This document shows positions 22,024 through 32,754 of a stretch of DNA of 64,000 nucleotides, piece by piece. Made by a program: the position numbers and the translations under genes. Origin of the DNA: Calendula officinalis (lineage: Eukaryota > Streptophyta > Magnoliopsida > Asterales > Asteraceae); NCBI GenBank assembly GCA_963853835.1, contig OY970828.1, positions 59,326,861 through 59,390,860 on the forward strand. The letters are read 5' to 3'. The notes under the pieces are model-generated. The model made no database searches and was not told where the DNA came from. It saw only the letters and a program-made list of their open reading frames with translations. Numbering within the stretch: position 1 is the stretch's first letter; each line of letters starts with the position of its first letter.

Positions 22024-23640
22024 CTAACTTGCACCTATCCTTTCATCACCCGACATGTTGTTAACATTAAATATTCTCCTACCAAAAAACGTACCGCAAG
22101 ACTTTGAAGGCGACACTTCTCCCTCGCCCTTTTTCTTCACCCGTTTACAATTCTCAAACCCGGGAGGGCAACTAACCGATTGCACACGGTCATCGCTGCA
22201 GCCCCTAGATGCATCTTTGTCCTCTCACCAACCTGCTGCTGAGTTTACCTCCTTAACATGATCATTAATAGGGCTTGTCTCCCCCACCAAGTTTGTACCA
22301 CTTTTCTCGCCTCCCAAGTCTAAAAAAACTGGAGAATTCTCATAGTTTTTTGATAGATTAGATTCTTGATCCTCTTCCTCATTATCAAAGAATCCCTCTG
22401 TTTGAAAAGGAAATTCATTAAAATCATCTTTATTCAACTTATCTTCCTCTTCACTATCGTTACAGCTACTATCAGCATCCGATTTAAATTCACTTTTAAC
22501 AATAACGACCTTCCATGCATCGGATTCTCTCACCCGCACCTCATACGCAATATCATGAATTACAACGTTAATAACTTCATTAATACAAGCCTTACTCTTT
22601 ATGCTTAAACACATCTTCCCCCGACTAGGGTTATCATCATGTTCCTCAAAAAACAAAAACGAACCCCAAAGGCTACCAATCTGTTTATACATGTCCGAAT
22701 CCCATGCACATAATGGTAGACCATCCACTTCCACCCAACTTATTCGCCCATCAATTACAAAATTAGACGAAACATGCTGTACTGATGAGAAAATATTCGC
22801 CATATCCAAGGCTTTGAACCGCATACAAGCCTTGGGAGATTTAAACTCCATCCACACCCAAAACCCACCAATGTGGTGAATCTCAACATCATGAAAGCCT
22901 TCATTATCAAGTATCCCGTATAATTGAGGCATTGCTTCAATGAATTTCACCTTAGCAAGAACTACCGCATCAGAATCATCAATAGTAATTAAGTCAGATT
23001 CTTTCAAAATAATAGATTTCCTATACGGTATACTACTGCATAAGACCTCTGCTTTCTCACCACCTATCGAGGATGGTTTACCACCAATCACGCTAGCATA
23101 CGACTTATTAGGGTTTACCTTATTGGTACCACCACTCACGCTTGCAAACGACTTATTAGGGTTTACCTTATTGGTAAACAAAGTCTTTGACACCGCAGGT
23201 TTTGTCGACTGTTTCGACCGATTGAATCTAGCCACGGACACGTACACATGATACGAGCCAATCCATTGCTCTGACAATTTACGTGCAAACTGTTCTGCAT
23301 TATTAATCCCCGGGAATCTAATGAAACCAAACCGTTTACCGAATTTTGTGTTTTTCTTAGCAGTGTATACGTCTGCTACCTTACCCTATTGCATGCTCCA
23401 ATTCCACAATGCATCTTCATCTAGTTGAGGCGGAAAATTCGTAATGAAAAACGAAATTGCCACTTTTTCCACCGATTTCTGATATGGATTCATTATATTC
23501 TTCTTCACCTCTCCACCTGCCGATCTGTCTTTTTTGCCGATCTTCCAAATCCATCCATCCGAGTCTTGTTTCTGTTTGAATCGCCCCATTCCGCTACGCC
23601 TGGAAAGCCCCAAACCACCCCCCAAACTCCCAAGGATCAC
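22024..23640 (-). pseudogene. LINE ORF1 with two in-frame stops
   Basis: One reading frame runs the whole length, interrupted by TAG at 23388-23386 and TGA at 22227-22225. The N-terminal part is an RRM: RNP2-like ISFFITNFP, then KRFGFIRF (RNP1) just after the first stop. A DUF4283-like block with RISWVEVDGLPLCAW follows, then an acidic stretch (SDADSSCNDSEEED) and a C-terminal SCPPGFENCKR motif after the second stop. ORF1 proteins bind the LINE RNA. The frame ends at TAG 22026-22024, only 4 nt before the ORF2 ATG at 22019. The true start may be MGRFKQKQ, about 17 codons inside the longest frame. Confidence 0.85.
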
Positions 23641-24117
23641 CGGAAAAAATTCGCCGGCGGCTAAGGTTAGAGAGCGTTTTTTTCTTTAAAACTTATATTT
23701 TTCTGAAAAATATTTTTTGGATTTTTTATGCTGTTTGAAAATCGCAATAATCAGATAATCAGACTTTTTAGTGTTTGACAAACCTAATTATTTTTCTAGT
23801 AATAAGTAAAATGCAAATAACCAGTTTTCAAAATACAATAAGCACCTTCACATATGATTTTCCAAACTTATTATTTTTGAAAACTGATTATTTGCATTTT
23901 ACTTATTACTAGACAAATAATTGGCTTAGTTACATATTTAAAAAGTTGATTATCTGATTAATTGCGATTTCAAACAATATAAAAATCCAAACAATATTTT
24001 TAATGATCATGTTTTGTAATTGTTATTATCTGATTATTTATTTTTAAAACACATAATCTATTTTCGATAAAAAAATATCTAACACCCCTAAATGTGACAT
24101 CGATTTCCATTTACTTC

Positions 24118-25504
24118 AAGTTAAGATGGTTTGTATAAAAATCTTATATTACTTGCAGAAGTATTCAAAATTTTGCAAGACGTAAACCTACAAAAATGGC
24201 AGATCGTGCAGGTGGAATTTATTAGCAGTTTCACTTTTTCCTCCAAAGTCACCTCTTTTATTCCTGTGCACTTAACTTCTTAACTCCCTAATTTGCTATT
24301 CATTTATTTCTCTTTTTTTTTTCCTTCTTTTAAATTAGTTTATTACTTTATTTACATTGTGTAACTTATTTAATTAGCATTACTAATTACATATAAATAT
24401 GTTAATGTATTAAATATTTTAGGCTATTAAAACAAAGAGGTTTGTTAACGTATTTTATTACTTTAGGGATAACACGTCAACTTGTGTTGTAATTCCATAG
24501 GAAGAATAAAAGTTAAGTGAGGGTAAAATTGGTATTATGACAGATGTATACATAGGTGAGTACTTTCTCGTTTGTAGGCTAGTATATAGGATTACTAGGT
24601 TATTACCCGTGAAAAATCACGGGCTGTCAATAATTTTATTGAACATAATATTTATATAATACATAAATTAATGGTTATTTGCAGGATAATTACATATTGA
24701 TGTAGACTTAAAAATAATGATATAGACTACACCCGTTGATTCAAGAATCCCGAAACAACTTAATCAAAACAACGTTAATTCAAAATTTGTACAATCACAT
24801 GTGATTCATATATTGTTTTTTAGAACCAAATAAAATAAATATAAAAAAAATTCAATTTTTTTTAGTTTAAGTGTCAAATGACCAAAATACATCTTCATGT
24901 ATAAATTATTATTTAATTTTGACCTTTAATTATTATTGATCAATGGTTGAAATTTATCTTTTGCGATTAAAAAAAATTAAGAAATATTTTTAAACACATC
25001 TTTAATTATGTATATTCAAAATTGTTTATTTGACCTTATACGAGGTAGGCGTATTACTTCCTATATATAAAAACGAAAATCTCACAAAAATTAGAAACAT
25101 GGATCTCTTAATTAATATAATTTTGTTATTAATTCAGTTTAACAGAAAAGAATTTTAATGTACCTCAGACTTGTAATTTGGTTATTAATCTTAGGGTGAA
25201 AATTTCTGACCCGATACGAAATCCGACCTGAAATGACATAAAAATAAATAGCTTTGGGTTGAGGTAAAAAAAAGTTTTGGGCTAGTCTTAAGTTGACTCA
25301 AGTGACCCGTTTATTAGTTCAAATGTAACTAATAGTTACATAAAAACTAAAATGACTACTTTACATTTTTGATGTTTTGGTAGATTGGTATGAATTTGTT
25401 TTGTGGAATAACAACCTTTTTAACCTGATTAACTCCTTTGATCCGCTAACGTGTTTAACCCGTTTAGTTAAACGGGTTGTATGGGTCAGGTTCAGGTTGA
25501 AGGT
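24118..25504. other. AT-rich intergenic DNA, no gene
   Basis: No credible ORF. A hairpin CCCGTG(AAAAAT)CACGGG at 24606-24623, preceded by GGTTATTA, resembles the terminal hairpin of Helitron-like elements, but no second end was found. At 25457-25478 there is a near-perfect 22-bp palindrome AACCCGTTTA-GT-TAAACGGGTT, in a region with many GACCCG/AACCCG words. Confidence 0.5.
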
Positions 25505-25680
25505 AAACATGTTCTCATTTCTCTTTCAAATTTTGTCCCACAAAAAAGTTCTCATTTCTCAAATATGAGGGGCCTACTTAATTTGATAATATTATTAACA
25601 ATGATTCCACCACTAAAACGTTTTTTCTCTAATATATCTTATATTTTAATCAATAGTTAACCAATACAGCAACTCAGCAA
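25505..25680. mobile_element. Decayed Stowaway MITE of the same family as 16212
   Basis: Contains CAAATTTTGTCCC..AAAGTTCTCATTTCTCAAA, GGGGCCTACTTAAT and TAATATTATTA in the same order as 16212-16471 and 50306-50570. Terminal repeats are eroded and the right end is missing. Confidence 0.7.
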
Positions 25681-25908
25681 GGCAACAAATTGTAGCTGTA
25701 AACAAATATAAACATTAACGCAAAATAAAAAATTAAATAAAAGTCATAATGCATATTTCGCACATTATCAAAAAGTCAAAATCACAAAAAAAAAAAAAAA
25801 ACCGGTGATGACACCTCAAAAACATTCCAAAAAATTCCGAAAAAAATATATATAACTCCCCATGATTATTACTACATTTGACCAAAAAACAATTTTGAAA
25901 AAAAAATT

Positions 25909-26037
25909 ATGATCCACTTTTTTTGCGGATTATAACAATGATCCATAGTTTTTTTGTGGATCATTATTATGATCCATATTTTTTTTCTGGATCATTATTA
26001 TGATCCATATTTTTTTTTCTGGATCTTTTTTTAAAAT
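25909..26037. repeat. Tandem array of small GATCCA / TGGATC hairpins
   Basis: Four units of about 30 bp, starting at 25909, 25938, 25969 and 26000. Each reads ATGATCCA-(T-rich)-TGGATC-ATTATT (the first with GCGGAT instead of TGGATC). Each could fold into a 6-bp stem around a poly(T) loop. No coding potential. Confidence 0.75.
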
Positions 26038-26109
26038 TTATTATTTTTTTGGATCTTATATGTTGCGATTTTAATGTTTAAAAAAGAATTTTTTTGAAAA
26101 AAGTTTATT

Positions 26110-26183
26110 TTTGATCATTTTTAGAGTTTTTTTTAGTGCTCGCAATCCTTACCTGGAAAAGGGTCCTCACCGGATCCGGACCC
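26110..26183 (-). mobile_element. End of an unclassified element abutting (TA)n
   Basis: The words TGCTCGCAATCCTTACCTGG and GGGTCCTCACCGGATCCGGACCC form a GC-rich terminus that stops exactly at the TA tract at 26184. The GGATCC palindrome and neighbouring CCGG words are part of it. The element body extends left into AT-rich DNA. Its other end was not found. Confidence 0.4.
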
Positions 26184-26235
26184 TATATATATATATATAT
26201 ATATATAAAGAGAGAGAGAGAGAGAGAGAGAGAGA
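26184..26235. repeat. (TA)12 followed by (AG)13 microsatellite
   Basis: TA dinucleotides 26184-26207, then AAG and AG dinucleotides to 26235. It separates two unrelated element ends. Confidence 0.95.
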
Positions 26236-27753
26236 GCGGTTCATGCGAGAACCACTAAAATTGCGAGAACTACGAGAACCACTTTCTAGCCAATCATTTT
26301 GCTTAATTACATTTTTTAATCTAAAGGGTATTGTAGTCTTTTTAACACTAAAATCTTTTTATTAAATTCAGTTTCCTTAATTAAATTAATTCATTTTTAC
26401 CTCAATCCTATTTTTTAGGATCCGAATATTGTAATTTGTAATTTTTTTCGCAATTCGTATGTGTTCATTGATAACGCCTAAAAATAACTAATATTTTTTT
26501 TACCATATTTAACCTGTTCAGCATAATAATAATGTGTTACATTTGCAAAATTTACAGATTTACTAATGAACAAATCTACAATATACATAATGAACAAGTC
26601 TGACAGGGAATTTTATTAACCTTTATAATGTATTCAATGATGAACGAATGAACAAAGTTACAAATTATGAACTAAAACCTTAGACTAATACAAATCTGAA
26701 ATTACAAACTGATGAACAAGAACAGATCTGAAACAGATGAACAGATCAGAAACACAACATATTTGCGCTAGATGTGATTTGCGACTTCACCGGAACCCTA
26801 AATCTCCGAATGATCACTGAAAAAAAAACCCTTAAATCTCCGAACCATTCATTATTGATCAATGAACAGAAATCCGTGATGAACAATGATTCCGTTCATT
26901 TTGTAAGTAAATACAAATGACCTTAATGTCTCCGATGAATAAATGGAGTAACCTGAGCAAGAATCGGACATGATCAAATTAGAAAAACACAAATAAATAA
27001 ATAAAAGAAAAGAACAATCCTAAATCTGTGAAAAGAAACCTCGAAGAAGAAACCCTAGATCGGTCGCCGACATGATACTTGCGATTTGTAAGGGCGGCGG
27101 CAGTCGCCGGTAAGCTCGAAGAAGATCATCAGAGTAGAAGCAGAAACCAGGTCACCGGCGGTACCGTCCTAAAACCCATAAAATTGAAACCTTAAACATC
27201 GTAAATACACAAAAAACGAAACCCAAAAAATCCAAACACGAAAACAACAATCCAGTTGAACAATATGTACCTTTATTGTCCTAAACCCCATGAAATCGAT
27301 CGACACCCAAAATACGAAACCTAGAAAATGAAACCCTCAACTGTAAAATCAAATAAATCGGGAAGAAAAACGTACCTATAGATTCTTCGGGAGAGAGAGG
27401 TTTCTGATTTCTTCAAAAAACCTTCGACTGATTTCGTCAAAAAACTGCGTCAGATTCTTCGGGAGAGAGAGAGAGGTTTCTGTTGAAAAAGGTGGAGTTA
27501 TTTTGAGTATTAATATCAATTTCCAATAAAACAATTAAATTGTTCCCTAAAATATGCACAATTGTTATTTTGAGTATTAATATCAATTTCCAATAAAACA
27601 ATTAAATTGTTCCCAACATCCGTTTTTTTATAATCATGTGCTTATTTATTTGCAATTTTGACACATTTAATCTATTCCACTCATCTTAAAATCAACGATC
27701 ATAAATAGGTTCTCGCGGTTCTCGCAATTTCAATGGTTCTCGCATGAACCGCT

Positions 27754-27756
<3 letters not shown>
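26236..27756. mobile_element. Terminal-inverted-repeat element, family 1, between TA tracts
   Basis: The left end (26236 on) reads GCGGTTCATGCGAGAACC, then AAAATTGCGAGAAC and CGAGAACC. The right end (27703-27752) is its reverse complement with few mismatches, so the inverted repeats are about 50 bp. The interior (1.5 kb) is AT-rich with scattered GC words (CGCCGGTAAGC, CACCGGCGG) and a duplicated segment TTTTGAGTATTAATATC (27500 and 27573). It has no transposase. TA microsatellites lie at both outer borders. Confidence 0.7.

Positions 27757-27846
<90 letters not shown>
27757..27846. repeat. (TA)45 microsatellite shared by two elements
   Basis: 90 bp of uninterrupted TA between the right end of family 1 and the left end of family 2. 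Confidence 0.95.
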
Positions 27847-27850
<4 letters not shown>

Positions 27851-29282
27851 AGGATTATATTGAGAACCCTGATTTTGAAAAGAACTTTGAGAACCCTTGA
27901 TTAACCAATCACAAATTAGTAATATCTTTTTCATTTATTTTATTAAAAAAAATTCATAAGGGTATTATAGGCATTAACTATATAAAATCAGTTTTTATAA
28001 TTTTGGAAGTTACCTTAAAATTCCCTACAATCATGGATTAGATTTGAACATATCTTTTTGGTATTCCTTGTAACCGTATCACATATCCAAATTAACCTCA
28101 ATCACCACCACAAATCCTAAACTTCAATAAGATGATTTCATCATTCACACGACGAAGTAATTTAATCAACACCACCAACTCCTTGTCTGTCGGCCGACTT
28201 ACACAATCTCCTTCATCATCTCCAACATCGATTTCATCTGGTTCATCTCTTTGATCGGCGACGGCGATTTCCGACGATGTAAAGAGGATCGGCAGCGGCG
28301 TACTAAGATACGCGATGGCGGTTTCCGGCAAAGAAGTAAAACATGAACCGATTGTGGTTTCCCGGAGATGTACCATTTAAGAGATCTGGCGCCGGTTTCC
28401 TTTTCCGATCTAATATTTGTATATCGAAGATCATATCACAAGGTAAAAGCTTCTTTTTGACAATTCCCTAAAAATCGATAATATTACAACGAATAGATCA
28501 GAAATCTCAGTTTAAACATTGTACGAGAAAGCTAGGGTTAATATCATTTTCTGGTGTAATACATATTTGTCTCCATTGATTAATAATTTCTCTCTAGAAT
28601 TTGCCGAAAGAAGCTATTATCTTTTTATGTATGTAGAGATTTGTATACAGCAAAAGCAAAAAATTATCACTCTAACTTTGACATCGTAGATAAATCAATT
28701 GAGAAAGACTTACTCAAAGAGCATGGAACGTCCATATTTGTTTGGGTAGGCGGACACGTGAAATTTATGTTGCATTAGAATTGATTATATTCAATTACTA
28801 ATTTATGAAAATAACCACTGATTTATGTTGCATTACTTGTTAATTGTTATTCAATTACTAATTTATAAAAAAGATATAGTTATCTGATAATTAGTTGTGT
28901 TTTGTAGTGGGTGGTACAATGTGCGGTTTTTGTCAACATTGGTGCAAATTATTGTGCCGAAGGAGGTGGTTAAGATTAAGGCGTTATTATCAAGAAATTA
29001 AAGTGTTGTTGATGTTGGCATTGGTGTAGATGATTAGGTCTTGTGAGTCAAAGTTTGCTTATGTGTTGTTCTTAATTAGGGCATATGTGTTGTATACATA
29101 TGTGTTGTACGTGCATGTATGTTATTCAAATTTTTTTTATGTTTTTATTAAAATGTATGTTTGAGTTGGATAATATAAATGTTATATATATTGTACATAT
29201 GTGTTTTTTTAAATATTTTTTTCCTTTTGTATGGATAAGTTGAACATGTATGTTCAAACATGTATATTCAATACAACCGCAA

Positions 29283-30924
29283 TGTAACACCTCAATTTTC
29301 AAAACAACATTTAAATATCATTTAATCCAAAAATACATAATATTGTATCAACATCAAATACCGGTTTTATAAAAACGAAAAGGTTTCTTGTTCGAGATTA
29401 TCAGAGTTTACAAAAACGGTGTTACAAATTATATTTTAACCATAGGATAAGGACTCTAATCATCAACACCGAGCTAATCTCAACAAGGCCTCTTCTAAAC
29501 GGGCCTCCTAGATCTTCGATCCTGAACCTGAGTACATAGCAAAAACACAAACATAGTACGTGAGACAAAAATTGCCTCGTGAGATACATGGGTTTTGGAC
29601 CCGATAAACAATTAGTCAAATAATATCATTTAATCTAAAATAATATTACTAGGTTCGTTTGGTCACTTCATTACTTTCATCTTTTGGCCAATGTCAAGAT
29701 AATCGGAATGCCTCCAATCTATCAAGACCATCATATCCACGGTAACCGGAATGCCTCCAATCTACCGGGACTCTTAGGTATTGGGTAATCGGAATGCCTC
29801 CAATCTACCACTAACCTATAGGTACCGTAATAATCGGAATGCCTCCAATCTACTACGGCCCTAGGGACAACAACATCATCATCATCACTTTTCTCTTATC
29901 ATTATGAGCCTATAGCTCCATCATTTCACATTCAATTAATCGTTTCATCATGTAAGCAATTCGTCATAAATCACATAAATAACTAAATTACTTAAAGACT
30001 CGATAAAAACATTTATCATAAAACATTTACTAACTATGTACCCAGTTTGAAAGTTCACATGTACTCACCTTAGCCAAGCTTAACCAGTTGTTGCGATCTT
30101 TAATCACCAATATCACTTCTAGAGATTTGAATGCCTCAAATCTTCCAACCGACAATCTATTATCAAAACCAATACAATGGTTTGCATTAATCATCTATAC
30201 TAACTACATAATCCATGGCTAGTTAACTACTAGCACTATTTTCCCCAAAGTTACCAAACCCTAATTTCATAAATCACCATATTTTCGTGTATTCATAACA
30301 TGACCACGTTTTCCTTGTTTAAATACCATAGATCTACTTCCATTTAACCTTTCATGAACAAATCCATAACTAGGGTTTATGATTCAAGCTTCCTTACTTA
30401 AATCTAAGACTTATAACACAAGAGGATTGAAGATTTACCTTTAATCTTCAACTAGGAGTGAAGAATCACAAGATTTGATGAAGAAATCAGCTCCAAATGG
30501 TGGTTTACACCCAAAATCGTCCACAAACTCGAGAGAAAGAAACTAGGGTTTATCTTTGCATTTAATGAGCTCAAACCCGTCTTTAATGCTGCACGACCGG
30601 ACTTCGCGACGCTAACTAGTTCGCGTCGCTAACTCTTCATATCACACGCATAGTTAGCGATCGCTAACCCCACGCGAACTACTTCGCGACCAATGGCCAA
30701 ACTCCCTGGTCCGACTTCCCGATCGCGACCGCAAGTTCGCGTCGCGAACTCCTTAAGGCAGCAGGGCTGCACTTTTTCATCTTTGTCTCGACCCGGTTTC
30801 GCCCATAACTTTCTCGTACGGTGTCCAAACGACACGAAACCAATTCCTACATTCTTTAAACGAATTATCCTTATTTAACATATTTTTGTACAATTTATTT
30901 ATTCACAAAATTCGGGTCGTTACA
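29283..30924 (-). repeat. 3' LTR of the gypsy element
   Basis: On the minus strand it starts TGTAACGACCCG after the purine tract AAGGGGTGGATAGT (30925-30938) and ends GAGGTGTTACA. It contains four spaced copies of AATCGGAATGCCTCCAATCT (29701, 29744, 29787, 29832; period 43-45) and a GC-rich stretch at 30595-30750 rich in GCGAAC / TCGCG words, several in inverted pairs. Open frames inside it are not genes. Confidence 0.95.
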
Positions 30925-30936
30925 ACTATCCACCCC

Positions 30937-32754
30937 TTAAGGAGATTCCGTCCTCGGAATCTCATCATAGTTCACGAAGTTCGGGTATCTTTTCCGAATC
31001 TCATCCTTGACTTCCCAAGTCAAGTTCGGCCCAAGTGAATGCTTCCACTTGACCAACACCAATTCAATTTCTTTATTCCGAAGTTTCTTGGTTTTCGACT
31101 CTAGTATGGCTTCGGGTTCCTCAATCAATCGGTTCGGGGCATCAACCCGCAACTCTTGTAACGGAATTATATTTTCAACCTCACCCATGAACTTCTTCAA
31201 ATAACTTACATGAAACGTATCGTGAACACCTTGAAGTTCGGGTGGGAGTTCTAACTTGAAAGCTTGCAAACCGACCCGTTTCAAAATCTTAAATGGGCCA
31301 ACATACCTTGGGCTTAATTTGCCTTTCTTACCAAACCGCATTACGCCTTTCCAAGGCGATACTTTCAACATCACCATGTCTCCAACATTCAAATCATACG
31401 GTCTCTTTTTCAAACCCGAGTAGCTTCTTTGTCGATCTTGGGCGATTTTCATATTGGTTTGGATTATCCCAATCTTTTCATTGGTCAACCTCACAATCTC
31501 GGGACCCGTGAGTTTCGTCTCTCCCGCCTCGAGCCAACACGATGGGGTCCTACATTTCCTTCCATACAACGCCTCATAAGGCGGCATCTTAACGGTCGAT
31601 TGGTAACTATTATTGTAGGAGAACTCAACTAACGGTAAATGTTCATCCCATTTACCTCCAAAATCTAGCACACACGATCTTAGCATATCCTCAACCGTTT
31701 GAATGGTTCTCTCACTTTGACCATCGGTTTGCGGGTGGTAAGACGTACTCAACCGCAATTTCGTTCCCAACTCCTCTTGTAACGATCTCCAAAATCTCGA
31801 GGTAAACCTCGCGTCTCTATTAGACACAATCGACAACGGGACTCCATGAAGTCTTACTACTTCGTCCACATACAACTTTGCCAACTTCTCAAGTGGCATG
31901 GTTTCCCGAATTGCCAAGAATAATGCACTTTTGGTCAACCGGTCAACAATGACCCAAATGGCGTCGTGGTTCTTGCTCGTCTTTGGCAATCCAACAATAA
32001 AATCCATTGTTATATCATCCCATTTTCCGGCCGGGATTTGTAACGATTGAGCTACCCCGTAAGGTACTTGATGCTCGGCTTTTACTTGTGCACACGTGGC
32101 ACACTTAGAAATATACTTTGCCACTCTTGCCTTCATCCCGGGCCACCAATACATCTTCTTCATATCTTGATACGTTTTTGTACTTCCCGGGTGGATCGAA
32201 TACTTAGACTTATGAACATCGTTTAGTAATTCCTTTCGGGTACCCCCGAACTTGGGAACCCAAATTCGTCCACCCACGGTTTTCAATCCTTGCTTATTTT
32301 CCACAAAATGTTGGTTCTTTCCCAATCGTTCTTGTCTTAACTCATCTTTTTCCATCACTTCCCGTTGGGCATTCTTGATTCGTTCTACTATACTCGAGAC
32401 TACTTCAATACGGGTTAACTTTCCCTTAATCGGCTTTTCATACACCTTTCGGCTTAAGGCATCGGCTACCACGTTGGCCTTCCCCGCATGGTAGACAATT
32501 TCACAATCATAATCTTGTATCAATTCGATCCATCTTCTTTGCCTCATATTTAGGTCTTTTTGAGTAAAACGTATTGAAGACTTTTGTGATCCGTATACAA
32601 CGTACACCTTGTACCATATAAGTAGTGCCTCCATAACTTTAACGCAAACACTATCGCCGCCAATTCTATATCGTGAGTCGTGTATCTTTCTTCCGCATTC
32701 TTTAGTTGTCTCGAGGCGTAGGCAATCACTTTCTCCCGTTGCATCAAAACACAA
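30937..32754 (-). pseudogene. pol: Gypsy integrase region (with RNase H tail), active-site Asp changed to Asn
   Basis: 605 codons open. It begins in the RNase H end (CEIVYHAGKANVVADALSR). It then has the integrase HHCC zinc finger (HKSKYSIHPGSTKTY..KCATCAQVK) and the catalytic core: ITMDFIVGLP with Asp at residue 251, SIVSNRDARFTS at 308-319, and DGQSERT with Glu at 348. In the family the second catalytic Asp is the D of S-D-R-D. Here that codon (31819-31821) is AAT, giving Asn at 312, 36 positions before the Glu as DD35E requires. A GPF/Y-type and chromodomain-like tail (EPEAILESKTKKL..LVKWKH..TWE) ends the protein. The frame overlaps the upstream one because of a 1-bp deletion near 32565. 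Confidence 0.92.

Larger units (their letters stand above)
18279..23685 (-). mobile_element. Near full-length L1-type LINE, minus strand
   Basis: About 5.4 kb from a GC-rich 5' region (TTCGCCGGCGGC near 23655) to a poly(A) tail seen as T10 at 18279-18288. The order is ORF1 (23640-22024), ORF2 with AP endonuclease, reverse transcriptase and zf-RVT (about 22019-18406), then a 3' UTR with TAGCTTTTTGCTAG-type inverted words. Several stops and frameshifts make it inactive. It is inserted in the left arm of a foldback element. Confidence 0.92.
18172..24116. mobile_element. Large foldback element, left arm split by a LINE
   Basis: The segment 18172-18277 is the reverse complement of 24005-24116 (shared words GTAAATGGAAATCGAT, TTTAGGGGT, TAGATTATGTGTTTT). 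The inner arms 23690-23860 and 23875-24004 are also inverted: CTAGTAATAAGTAAAATGCA pairs with TGCATTTTACTTATTACTAG. Put together, the ancestral element was a palindrome of roughly 550 bp, and the LINE 18279-23685 landed in its left arm. It resembles non-autonomous DNA transposons with AGGGGTGTT ends. The exact ends and target duplication are unresolved. Confidence 0.75.

Noticed and set aside
28098..28376. 92-codon minus-strand frame as a gene
   Set aside because: It lies inside a non-autonomous transposon and shows no domain. At most it is a captured fragment.
29701..29852. CRISPR-like array (four 20-bp repeats with about 23-bp spacers)
   Set aside because: Eukaryotic LTR context, the array is duplicated in both LTRs, and there are only four imperfect repeats.
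30629..30878. ORFs inside the gypsy LTR (repeated at 37128-37377) as genes
   Set aside because: They occur identically in both LTRs and have no protein features; they follow the GC-rich LTR segment.
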